Assembly: GCA_963748095.1 (NCBI GenBank)
Contig: CAVVIO010000020.1
Coordinates: forward strand, 1-64,000
Direction: 5' to 3'
From: CAVVIO01 sp963748095
Lineage (GTDB): Bacteria; Bacteroidota; Bacteroidia; Bacteroidales; UBA10428
DNA length: 64,000 nucleotides
Under the pieces are notes generated by a model. That model was given only the letters and a program-made list of their open reading frames with translations. It ran no database searches and was not told the origin of the DNA. The position numbers and the translations under genes were made by a program. Below, piece by piece: positions 16,086 through 23,832 of this stretch (position 1 is the stretch's first letter; every line of letters begins with the position of its first letter).

Positions 16086-16523
16086 ATGACAAGTCATAAA
16101 CCATTAAAAAGCGTTACACATAATTTTGGACATTCATTTATAAGTTTAATGAATTACATAAATGACGATTATTTCATGGGTCATTTATTGAAACAGGCTC
16201 GCAAGACAAATTGTAATAAACTGACAGTTGATATTTTGAAAAACATTGCACAACCGACAGAACTTTTAACTGACCAAATAAGACAATCAGTAGAATATTG
16301 GAATAAGTGGTTTCCCAAATTAGTAGAAAGTAGCGGTTCGACAATGGATTTTGTAAATTCGGCAACTATGACTATAGAATTTGATTTAACCAAAACAAGA
16401 CCATATGCTGGCAATAAGGATTATTTAGAAAGTCCATTTGTTTGTGAAATCGTAATTATTGATGACAGACAGAAAGAATATAAAAGGAAACATGAAGGAT
16501 GGTGGTTTCCAGAGACAAAATAA
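16086..16523 (+). CDS. Soluble protein of unknown function (C15, second gene)
   Basis: The frame opens with a TTG at 16074 overlapping the phosphatase gene, but the first ATG (16086) is a better start. The 145-aa cytoplasmic protein has an alpha-helical N-terminus (SVTHNFGHSFISLMNYINDDYFMGHLLKQARK) and a beta-like C-terminus (VCEIVIIDDRQKEYKRKHEGWWFPE). No family recognised. Probably co-transcribed with the phosphatase-like gene 8 nt upstream. Confidence 0.65.
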   Translation: MTSHKPLKSVTHNFGHSFISLMNYINDDYFMGHLLKQARKTNCNKLTVDILKNIAQPTELLTDQIRQSVEYWNKWFPKLVESSGSTMDFVNSATMTIEFDLTKTRPYAGNKDYLESPFVCEIVIIDDRQKEYKRKHEGWWFPETK

Positions 16524-16545
16524 GAAGATTTGAAATAAAAACTGG

Positions 16546-16676
16546 TGCTAACAATGTATATACAAAATAGGCGAGATAGTAGTAAATTCAACGGTTGTAG
16601 CCCGCTTCAAAATCTGTAACGGTTTGATAAGTTTGAAGCCCGCAATCGCCTACTTTGCATATACTTACCGTTAGCG
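16546..16676 (+). repeat. attC15 recombination site
   Basis: Left core TGCTAAC, right core GTTAGCG; 120 nt from AAC to GTT. Arms ATGTATATACAAAATAGGCGA/TCGCCTACTTTGCATAT pair with bulges. C15 ends TGGTGCTAAC and starts GTTAGTACCA: one mismatch in 10. Confidence 0.83.
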
Positions 16677-16750
16677 GTAAACTATGTGCTTTAACAAACA
16701 TTTTGAGAGCCAAACTGCACATATATAATTTTAATAAAGACTGAGAATCT

Positions 16751-17572
16751 ATGAGATTAATGTATTATTTGAGCCTTCTTTCAATGATTGGGATAAATAC
16801 TCAATTATTAGGACAGAAACGAGCTGATTCTATTAAAGAGTTACTGTTATCCAGACAAGAATTTACAAATTTAGATACAAATCTTTTAGACTTAGGGCTA
16901 AATAGGCTTAATGAATTTCAATATAAGTTCGGAATAACAGAACAATTATATTCTTACAAAAAGAATCGATATAAAAATTCTATTAAACTAGCTTTGCTGA
17001 AAGCTCAAGTTGATAATAACAAGGATGTCGTTTTATACTATGAAATTTACCGGGATTATAAAGAGAAAATTATTTATTCATCATTTCTCGACTCAACTAA
17101 TCTTGAAAGGGTAATCTCGCTATTTAAGAAGCATGGGTTGTCATCGATAAATATACATGATGAAATGACTTATTTACAATCTGGTTCAGACCTTCTAGGA
17201 TTTGCCTGCGGTTTTGCTGCCTCGATGCCATATCATGGGAAGATACTTCTTGATATATTAAAAGAACATGACCTAAGTAGATTATTTGAATGGTTAAACT
17301 CTATAAATCCAACAAAACAAGCATATGGATATCTTGGAATTAAGATTATGATTAAACAAGGTGTGCAACTTGCACCTTCTCAGAAAAAAATATTGGATGA
17401 TTTTACCAATGATATTTATGGCTTCAACAGATATTATTATGTCCGAACTTGCGCTGGATGTACTGAGTGGGAATTGTATTCTCTTAAAGAGTTACCTGAA
17501 ACTGACTTTATGAAAACAATGATAAATTTATATTCAATTGAAGATAAAAAAACGAACTACAACACGCAATAA
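16751..17572 (+). CDS. Secreted protein of unknown function (C16), possibly with an altered C-terminus
   Basis: A 273-aa exported protein (signal peptide MRLMYYLSLLSMIGINTQ, cleavage near LLGQ). The mature part is mostly alpha-helical, with a glycine/phenylalanine patch GSDLLGFACGFAASMPYHG and a CxxC-like RTCAGCTEWELY near the C-terminus. No family recognised. Its last codons (TNYNTQ) and stop lie inside attC16. C16 is also the only cassette whose two ends do not match, so the right part of this cassette, and perhaps the protein's tail, may come from another cassette by recombination or deletion. Confidence 0.66.
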   Translation: MRLMYYLSLLSMIGINTQLLGQKRADSIKELLLSRQEFTNLDTNLLDLGLNRLNEFQYKFGITEQLYSYKKNRYKNSIKLALLKAQVDNNKDVVLYYEIYRDYKEKIIYSSFLDSTNLERVISLFKKHGLSSINIHDEMTYLQSGSDLLGFACGFAASMPYHGKILLDILKEHDLSRLFEWLNSINPTKQAYGYLGIKIMIKQGVQLAPSQKKILDDFTNDIYGFNRYYYVRTCAGCTEWELYSLKELPETDFMKTMINLYSIEDKKTNYNTQ

Positions 17573-17688
17573 AAAACATAGGGCAGAAAGTGCTAAATTT
17601 GAACGATATAACATTTAATAAACAGCTTGGTAGCTTGATAGGTAGGAGCTTTGAAATGCCCTACGTTTCTTATTGCCATCCGTTGTGG
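17557..17688 (+). repeat. attC16 recombination site
   Basis: Left core CTACAAC, right core GTTGTGG; 121 nt from AAC to GTT; same subtype as attC5 and attC12. C16 starts GTTAGCGGTA but ends GAACTACAAC, which pair only at GTT/AAC. This is the sole clear violation of end complementarity in the array. Confidence 0.83.
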
Positions 17689-17820
17689 GTAATGGTGAAA
17701 GGAAATCTAAAAATATACTTTAAGATGGAAATAGTTCTGCTATTCATAATTAGATTAATTATTTGACTTAAATTTTAAAACCATGGAAAGTACAGGTTTA
17801 TTAATCCCAACCATGCAACC

Positions 17821-18716
17821 TTGTTATTTCAGATCAATAGTAATTTGGCCCTGCTAATGATCACCATGGGTGCCACTGCCCAACAATCAATTCCACATGA
17901 ACCCGTTCCCATGCCCGGTTCCGAGCTCAGAAAGTTCCACTCCAAAATCATGGACCAGGATTTCCGCGTCTATGTCCAGCTGCCCCTGGATTACGTTTCT
18001 GACGGATCAAGACAATACCCCGTGATGGTATATGACCGACGGCAACCGTTCCTTCCCCATGGTCTGCAAATATCTCCACGGTCCTTGGATTTCCTCCGAC
18101 CGGATTTCCGCAGGTCATCGTTGTCGGGATCGCATATGACATCAAAAACATGGTCGGATTGGGCCGCATGGCGGACACGGGACTTCACCCCAACAGTTAA
18201 TGCTGGTGATGAACAGTACTGGGAAGGTGTCCTGAGAAAAATGACAGGCGATACTACCCTTCAGGTTGAAACCGGGGGAGCATCCCGTTTTCTCAGTTTC
18301 ATTTGCGATGAACTGATTCCGTATATAGATTCTGAATACCCGGTTTCGAAAGAGGACAGGGCGCTGGCGGGATACTCCTCCGGGGGGCTCTTTACCATGT
18401 TTGCCTGTTCGAGCGGCCGGGAGTGTTCCAGCGGTACTTTGCAGGAAGCCCGAGTATGGAATACGACAAGAGGGTGATTTTCGAGATGGAAAAAAAGTAT
18501 TCCGAAAGCCACACGGACCTGCCCGCAAGGCTTTTTCTAAGTTACGGCGAACTCGAAGAACAGTGGATGTCAGGGGTGAAGGAGATGGCGGATCTGCTGA
18601 AATCCCGAAACTATTCCGGTCTGGATGTCCGAACCCATGTTATCGCTGGCGAGTGGCACGCTTCTGCATATCCTGAGTCAATCATGAGGGCATTTATCAC
18701 CCTATATGGGGAATAA
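17821..18716 (+). pseudogene. Frameshifted alpha/beta-hydrolase-fold esterase (C17)
   Basis: Pieces of one secreted COG2819/esterase-D-like hydrolase are spread over all three forward frames. They read a signal peptide, KFHSKIMDQDFRVYVQLPLDY, QYPVMV, then (frame change) TDGNRSFPMV, then PQVIVVGIAYDIKNM, then (change) DFTPTVNAGDEQYWEG, nucleophile elbow ALAGYSSGGLF (GxSxG), then (change) VFQRYFAGSPSMEYD to GEWHASAYPE with the catalytic His. At least four shifts make a functional product unlikely. The region is visibly richer in G+C than neighbouring cassettes, suggesting a different source. Start not certain (17821 is a TTG). Confidence 0.75.
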
Positions 18717-18752
18717 AATAGTGCATTAGTTTATAAATGAAAAACCACATAC

Positions 18753-18884
18753 CCACAACATTTTGTATAAGTAATGGCAGGGAAAGTACTAAATATGAAG
18801 GTTTGTAGCCCGCTTAAAATGCGTAGTAGTTTGACAGGTAAGTGCCACGAAATCTGCCACTACTCATACAATTTACCGTTAGGC
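18753..18884 (+). repeat. attC17 recombination site
   Basis: Left core CCACAAC, right core GTTAGGC (exact GTTRRRY); 121 nt from AAC to GTT; near copy of attC11 and attC20. C17 ends TACCCACAAC, complement of GTTGTGGGTA (10/10), so the cassette's ends are intact although its gene is not. Confidence 0.86.
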
Positions 18885-18906
18885 AACATTAATGCAGAAC
18901 CTCGAC

Positions 18907-19281
18907 ATGAAACGAATTATAATAATATCAGCAATTTTGATTGGGATTTCAATTCCAGCATTTATTATTTATAAAGTGATGACAATTCCATCAAAAATAA
19001 AAATGATTCTTCCAAAAGATTCAGATTTACAAACTGATCCAACTAAATCAATTGTGATTAGTATTGATAAAAATGAAGATTTCTTTATTAATAACAAAAA
19101 GACTCAACTTGCAAAGATTATATCGCAACTGGATTCGCTTGGACAATTGGGATATAATGATACGACAATAATACTGGATGCTGATAAAAGTGTTATGATA
19201 TCAAAAGTTGTTCAAGTTATGAATTTAGCGAAAGAAACAGAAAGAAAAATAATTATAAAAACGAATCCTAAAAATGACTAG
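18907..19281 (+). CDS. ExbD/TolR-like biopolymer transport protein (C18, first gene)
   Basis: A 124-aa protein (ATG 18907; an alternative ATG 15 nt upstream at 18892) with one N-terminal TM helix (IIIISAILIGISIPAFIIY) and a periplasmic domain. The domain has the ExbD/TolR pattern: SIVISIDKNEDFFINNKK, then IISQLDSL, TTIILDADKSVMISKVVQVMNLAKE. ExbD proteins couple proton flow through ExbB to TonB-dependent import. No ExbB or TonB gene accompanies it, and the conserved TM aspartate of true ExbD is not evident, so it may modify a host complex or act alone. It overlaps the next gene by 8 nt. Confidence 0.72.
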   Translation: MKRIIIISAILIGISIPAFIIYKVMTIPSKIKMILPKDSDLQTDPTKSIVISIDKNEDFFINNKKTQLAKIISQLDSLGQLGYNDTTIILDADKSVMISKVVQVMNLAKETERKIIIKTNPKND

Positions 19282-19726
19282 AGCTATTATACATTTCCTT
19301 GGGATTACTTTTTTCACGATGATAATTATAGGTTGTGACCCTTTGACAAAGTCTGAGATTATAAATAATTGCGATTCAGATATTTTGGTGCAATTACAGT
19401 TTGATAAGGACTTATTAGACAGTACTTGGCATGGCGCCAATTCATACATCGCCTATCTAAACGATTTTGGAGGAATGAAAGATAATCGAATTTTGTTTGA
19501 TTCTATTAATTTGATCGCAACCTACCGACTAACAAAAAATGATACCTTTTTAGTTCATGGAGCAGTTGGGACTCATCCTCGATTTATTTTCAATAGATTA
19601 GTGTTAATTAAAAACTCAGATACGGTTAATTTTGATGGCTATGACAAGATTTACAGTAAATTTGAAAGTATTGGACCTAGATTTTTCGAGTTTAATATTT
19701 CAGATAAGGATTTTTTATATAGATAA
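19274..19726 (+). CDS. Lipoprotein of unknown function (C18, second gene)
   Basis: A 150-aa predicted lipoprotein (lipobox MIIIGC, Cys about residue 21, then DPLTKSEI). The mature domain starts IINNCDSDILVQLQFDKD, a pattern common in small Bacteroidota exported proteins with a beta-sandwich look; it has no named family I can recall. It overlaps the ExbD-like gene by 8 nt, suggesting translational coupling. Confidence 0.66.
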   Translation: MTRAIIHFLGITFFTMIIIGCDPLTKSEIINNCDSDILVQLQFDKDLLDSTWHGANSYIAYLNDFGGMKDNRILFDSINLIATYRLTKNDTFLVHGAVGTHPRFIFNRLVLIKNSDTVNFDGYDKIYSKFESIGPRFFEFNISDKDFLYR

Positions 19727-19733
19727 TAACGTT

Positions 19734-19866
19734 GCCTAACAATAAATATACGTAAGCTGGGGGCTTGCAGGTTATTTTAACTTTTATACATTTAATAAAA
19801 ATTTGTAACGGTCAGATAGTTTGGAGGGGTTTAATCCCCAGCCTCCGCATATTCTGGACGTTACCA
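19734..19866 (+). repeat. attC18 recombination site with textbook cores
   Basis: Left core GCCTAAC fits RYYYAAC exactly, and the upstream cassette start GTTAGGC fits GTTRRRY exactly. Right core GTTACCA; 122 nt from AAC to GTT. Arms AAATATACGTAAGCTGGGG / CCCCAGCCTCCGCATATT. C18 ends GTTGCCTAAC, complement of GTTAGGCAAC (10/10). Confidence 0.88.
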
Positions 19867-20001
19867 CCAATAAAACAAACTGCGAAAAGATGTATATTTT
19901 GACTAGACTATTTTAAACTTATTAGAAAAAATATTGACTGGATTGGATAAGATTTCAAATCAATATGGCACGACAATTAATTATATATTTTTATCACGAT
20001 T

Positions 20002-20580
20002 ATGGACAAATCACCCCTCGTAGGATATTTCATAGTAGGTATCGCTCTTCTTATTACTCTAGTTGAATTTCTGAGTGATATAAAGAAAATAAATTTATTA
20101 AACCGCTATTTGAAAGGAAAAATTAATGACAGTTTCATTGAACTTGATTTTGTGTTTGATAAAATTGTGAACCAACCTATACGTGCAAATGGAATACCAG
20201 CAGGATATATTACCTATTTATTAACGACTAATTCTAATCAATTGACAATAGCCAGTTTAATAAATGATAAGGATAAGTTTTACAAGGTAGAGTTATTAGA
20301 CACGAATAGCAGAATAAAAGCAAAAGTTAAACTTAGAGATTATCAAAAAGCTACCCGAAAGAGTAAACGATATAAAAAAGAGAAATCATTGAACGGTTTG
20401 AATTTTGAAATATACGAATTAAAAGATGGAGAAAATAACTTATTGTTGTTCAATGAGAATCTCACTACCGAGATTTTCAAAGAATATAGAAAGGAAAAAC
20501 GACAAAAAATATTTATGGCTTCATTAAAACCTATAGCAGTGATTGGATTTTACTTATTGTATAGATATTCAATTAACTAA
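20002..20580 (+). CDS. Two-TM membrane protein, duplicated cassette copy 2 (C19)
   Basis: The 192-aa protein is identical to that of C13. It is embedded in a 912-bp cassette (19861-20772) matching 13688-14599 except for two differences I see: one in the non-coding leader, and one synonymous GAT/GAC. The neighbouring cassettes differ on both sides, so the unit moved or was copied alone. Structure: TM helix at 6-24, basic hydrophilic domain, TM helix at about 168-188. Function unknown. Confidence 0.72.
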   Translation: MDKSPLVGYFIVGIALLITLVEFLSDIKKINLLNRYLKGKINDSFIELDFVFDKIVNQPIRANGIPAGYITYLLTTNSNQLTIASLINDKDKFYKVELLDTNSRIKAKVKLRDYQKATRKSKRYKKEKSLNGLNFEIYELKDGENNLLLFNENLTTEIFKEYRKEKRQKIFMASLKPIAVIGFYLLYRYSIN

Positions 20581-20645
20581 ATTTATAGAAGGATTAAATT
20601 ATAAAGTAATAGACAGAATTCAGATAAATAAAAAATAATTACTGG

Positions 20646-20778
20646 TGGTAACACTTTGTAAATTGCATTGCGGTGTTGGTGCAGTTTGTCGCCCCGGATT
20701 CACGCATGATTGTCATCGTCCTTGCGGACGGACAATCACCCGCAATCCGCAACGACAACTTACAATTTTCCGTTATGT
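20646..20778 (+). repeat. attC19 recombination site (copy of attC13)
   Basis: Left core TGGTAAC, right core GTTATGT; 122 nt from AAC to GTT. Identical to attC13 up to the crossover G^TTA, after which the two copies run into different cassettes. Confidence 0.87.
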
Positions 20779-20893
20779 GGCATTAAAACGACTCAGCATT
20801 ATAATTAGAGGATTTAAGCTTTTAATTTGCCTGTTGAGTTAAAAATATTTTGTTCGATTAGTAATTAAACGGGTATTCAAAAAAAATTTAAAT

Positions 20894-22447
20894 ATGAAGC
20901 TAAAATTTTGGATTACTTCAATTCTTCTTGGATCCATTATCCTTTATATGATAATAAGCGGATTATTAGCATTCAGAGATATAATCTTTTTGTATCTCCT
21001 GGTATTAATTTCAACGATTATTGCAATAACCATTGAATATTTCATAAGAAAGAAAATTCCTTTCAAAGATTTTATAAAAGGTAAAGTCTTTGGACATTTA
21101 TTAACCATGATATTTATTTTCGGCTTTTTCACCTATTATATTTCAGGTAAACCAATTTCTAAAAAAGCTGTAATAAATGATTTGAACTTTATGATTGAAT
21201 CACTGGAGAACATCCATCCTGATATATACTATATGATTCCAAAGGACTCTTTCTTAACAAAATTCAACAATGAAATTGATAATTTACCTGGAGAGGTATC
21301 CAGGTTGGAATTTCATAAGGTATGTGCAAGATTAACATCTCATTTTAAGACCGGTCATACCCGACCAATGGAAAATCTTATATATACCAATTTTATGTTT
21401 AACAGATTGTTCCCATTTGAAACAGTAATATTAAATAGCCGGCTTTTTGTAACAGAAAATTTAACCCTTTTTGGTTCTGTTCCGGTTGGTTCTGAAATTA
21501 TTGAGATCAATAATAAAGGCATAAGTCGGGTAATAGATGAATGGAGTCAATTGGTTAGCTATGAAAACGAAGCTTTTAGAAACTACCTCATAACCAAACC
21601 TATGAACATTGGTATATGGAATAATTTCAAAAGTTTTAAAATTAAATACATTGAATATAACAGCAAGAAAATTAAAGAGAAAGTAGTGAGCGGAAGTGTT
21701 GCGTCAAATATGTATCGTTTTTTAAGGTCCAAATTTCAGAAACCTCAAGAATTAGTCTACAAGGAATTGACACCTGAAACTGGATATATCGGTTTTTTTA
21801 GTTGTACGGATTTAAAGAACTACGAAGTCTTTTACAAATCAACGTTCAGCGAATTAAAAAATAAGGGTATTGAAAATTTAATCATCGATATAAGGGACAA
21901 TGGCGGAGGATATAGTATTATAACTGCCTGGTTAGAACAGTATATTTTCAATCAAGCCCATAATGATATTGATTCTGCAATTGTTAAAGTTAGTGATGAG
22001 CTTATTGCTACAGCGAAGGTAAAAAAGAAGCTGCCGAATATTAAGGATGTTAAAGTAGGGGAAACTTACACAAGAATTCCGGGATTACGTCAGTTAAAAG
22101 AACTTCCATTACGATACAAAGGAAAAACATATTTATTAACGAATAATGGAACTTTTTCCGCTGCACAAGGATTTGCTTCAGCATATAGGTGTTATGGACA
22201 AGGCATAATAATAGGAGAAGAAACAGGTGGGGCAACCGTGAATTTTGGAGATGTACACATATTTAAACTTCCAAATACTGGGTTGGAAATTATGACCTCA
22301 TGGGAACAGGCATTTAGTGCTTGCAGTACAGATAATCAACGAGGAGTGATACCTGACTTTACAGTAAAAAACTCAATAGAAGATTATATTAATCATACAG
22401 ATAAAGTATTAGAGTTTACTTTAAATTTGATAAATGATAAAAAATAA
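20894..22447 (+). CDS. S41-family (C-terminal processing/tricorn-like) peptidase (C20)
   Basis: A 517-aa membrane-anchored protease. Three N-terminal TM helices (about 5-22, 28-46, 70-85) are followed by an S41 N-terminal helical domain (KAVINDLNFMIESLENIHPDIY), a PDZ-like stretch, and the catalytic domain. Core motifs are IENLIIDIRDNGGGYS, then LLTNNGTFSAAQGFASAYR with the nucleophilic Ser in GTFSAA, and GEETGGATVNF. Such enzymes cleave C-termini of periplasmic proteins or peptides. Only gene of C20, unusually long for a cassette. Leader of about 115 nt without a gene. Confidence 0.86.
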   Translation: MKLKFWITSILLGSIILYMIISGLLAFRDIIFLYLLVLISTIIAITIEYFIRKKIPFKDFIKGKVFGHLLTMIFIFGFFTYYISGKPISKKAVINDLNFMIESLENIHPDIYYMIPKDSFLTKFNNEIDNLPGEVSRLEFHKVCARLTSHFKTGHTRPMENLIYTNFMFNRLFPFETVILNSRLFVTENLTLFGSVPVGSEIIEINNKGISRVIDEWSQLVSYENEAFRNYLITKPMNIGIWNNFKSFKIKYIEYNSKKIKEKVVSGSVASNMYRFLRSKFQKPQELVYKELTPETGYIGFFSCTDLKNYEVFYKSTFSELKNKGIENLIIDIRDNGGGYSIITAWLEQYIFNQAHNDIDSAIVKVSDELIATAKVKKKLPNIKDVKVGETYTRIPGLRQLKELPLRYKGKTYLLTNNGTFSAAQGFASAYRCYGQGIIIGEETGGATVNFGDVHIFKLPNTGLEIMTSWEQAFSACSTDNQRGVIPDFTVKNSIEDYINHTDKVLEFTLNLINDKK

Positions 22448-22452
22448 ACGCC

Positions 22453-22584
22453 ACATAACATTTTGTATAAGTAATGGCAGGTAATCTGGCAAATATCAAG
22501 GTTTATAGCCCGCTCAAACTGCGTAGCGGTTTAACAGGAAAGTGCCACGCAATCTGCCACTACTCATACAATTTACCGTTACCG
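22453..22584 (+). repeat. attC20 recombination site
   Basis: Left core ACATAAC, right core GTTACCG; 121 nt from AAC to GTT; near copy of attC11 and attC17. C20 ends GCCACATAAC, complement of GTTATGTGGC (10/10). Confidence 0.86.
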
Positions 22585-22604
22585 CCAAGCAGAAAAAAAG
22601 AGAG

Positions 22605-22699
22605 TGCGGAGATTAATAGCTTTAATCCAAGCATATTTTGCGGAGAAAGTTTCATTTGCGGAGAATAAGATGTATATTTGTCGCATAAATTGCGGAGAA
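22605..22699 (+). promoter_or_regulatory. Four TGCGGAGA repeats around the fic promoter
   Basis: Direct copies of TGCGGAGA(A) start at 22605, 22639, 22657 and 22691, spaced 34, 18 and 34 nt. A -7 box TATATTTG (22673-22680) lies between the third and fourth copies, and the fourth ends on the A of the ATG. The layout looks like an operator array for autoregulation, possibly by the winged-helix C-terminus of the Fic protein itself. Confidence 0.6.
22673..22680 (+). promoter_or_regulatory. Bacteroidota -7 promoter element of fic
   Basis: TATATTTG fits TAnnTTTG perfectly. It lies 19 nt before the ATG at 22699, giving a very short 5' leader that contains the last TGCGGAGAA repeat. Confidence 0.6.
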
Positions 22700-23832
22700 T
22701 GAAAATTTATATACACGAAAAAGTAAACTGGACTGACTTCACTTGGGACAACAAGAAAGTGATGACAAAACTTGGTGAAGCAAGAAATCAACAGGGTAGA
22801 CTTCTTGGTAAAATGGAATCACTAGGCTTTGATTTGCAGAATGAAGCGGTTTTGAATACACTTACTTTAGATGTTATAAAATCATCTGAGATTGAAGGCG
22901 AGTTTTTAGAAATTGAACAAGTACGTTCTTCAATTGCTCGTCGACTAGGAATTGATATTGCCGGAGCAGTAGAATCGGAACGCCATGTTGACGGAATAGT
23001 TGAAATGATGCTTGATGCTACACAAAGGTATGGCTTGCCTTTGACTAAAGACAGATTGTTTGGTTGGCATGCAGCGTTGTTCCCATCTGGTTGGAGCAAT
23101 CAATATAAAATCACAGTTGCAGACTGGAGAAAAGACAGGACTGGTCCAATGCAAGTCGTATCTGGACCTATGGGAAAAGAAAAAGTTCACTATCAAGCTC
23201 CAAGCTCAGACAGGATAGAACCAGAAATGAAAAGATTCTTAGACTGGTTTGAAAACGAGAAAGAAACAGATTTGGTTCTAAAAGCCGCTATTGCTCATTT
23301 ATGGTTCGTGACAATTCATCCATTTGACGATGGAAACGGACGAATTACAAGAGCAATTACAGATATGACATTGGCACGTTCTGACAAAAGTATCAGGCGA
23401 TTCTACAGTATGTCAGCGCAAATTAGAGTCGAAAGGAAACAGTATTATGAAAAACTTGAAAAAACACAAAAAGGAAATTCAGATATAACAGAATGGATTT
23501 TATGGTTTTTACAATGTTTAATAAATGCTATTGACTCAACAGATGGGACTTTATCGAAAATACTTCATAAAGCAGAATTTTGGAAAATACATTCCACCAC
23601 AATTCTTAATGACAGACAACATAAAATAATAAATAGACTGCTTGAGGGGTTTGATGGAAAGTTGACAACCTCGAAATGGGGAAAAATTAATAAGTGCTCA
23701 CAGGATACTGCTCTTAGAGATATTCAAGACTTGATAAAGAAGGATATTTTGCAAAAAGAATCAAGTGGTGGACGGAGTACAAATTATGAATTGAAAGAAA
23801 TGCCAGGCGGTAACAATGTATATACAAAATAG
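22699..23832 (+). CDS. Fic-family protein with DUF4172 N-terminus (C21)
   Basis: A 377-aa Fic enzyme, expected to transfer AMP or another nucleotide moiety onto a protein hydroxyl. The N-terminal DUF4172-like domain (about 1-85) carries SSEIEG at residues 62-67, the [ST]xxxE[GN] inhibitory helix, so it is a self-inhibited class II Fic. The catalytic motif is HPFDDGNGR (about residue 209). The C-terminal winged helix (LTTSKWGKINKCSQDTALRDIQDLIKKDIL) probably binds DNA. I use ATG 22699; an upstream TTG (22678) lies in the promoter. The last six residues (NNVYTK) and the stop are encoded by attC21. Terminal cassette of the array. Confidence 0.9.
   Translation: MKIYIHEKVNWTDFTWDNKKVMTKLGEARNQQGRLLGKMESLGFDLQNEAVLNTLTLDVIKSSEIEGEFLEIEQVRSSIARRLGIDIAGAVESERHVDGIVEMMLDATQRYGLPLTKDRLFGWHAALFPSGWSNQYKITVADWRKDRTGPMQVVSGPMGKEKVHYQAPSSDRIEPEMKRFLDWFENEKETDLVLKAAIAHLWFVTIHPFDDGNGRITRAITDMTLARSDKSIRRFYSMSAQIRVERKQYYEKLEKTQKGNSDITEWILWFLQCLINAIDSTDGTLSKILHKAEFWKIHSTTILNDRQHKIINRLLEGFDGKLTTSKWGKINKCSQDTALRDIQDLIKKDILQKESSGGRSTNYELKEMPGGNNVYTK

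Noticed and set aside
17948..18528. Antisense ORFs of 65-128 aa in C17
   Set aside because: Produced by the higher GC of the esterase pseudogene; no recognisable domain, no start context.
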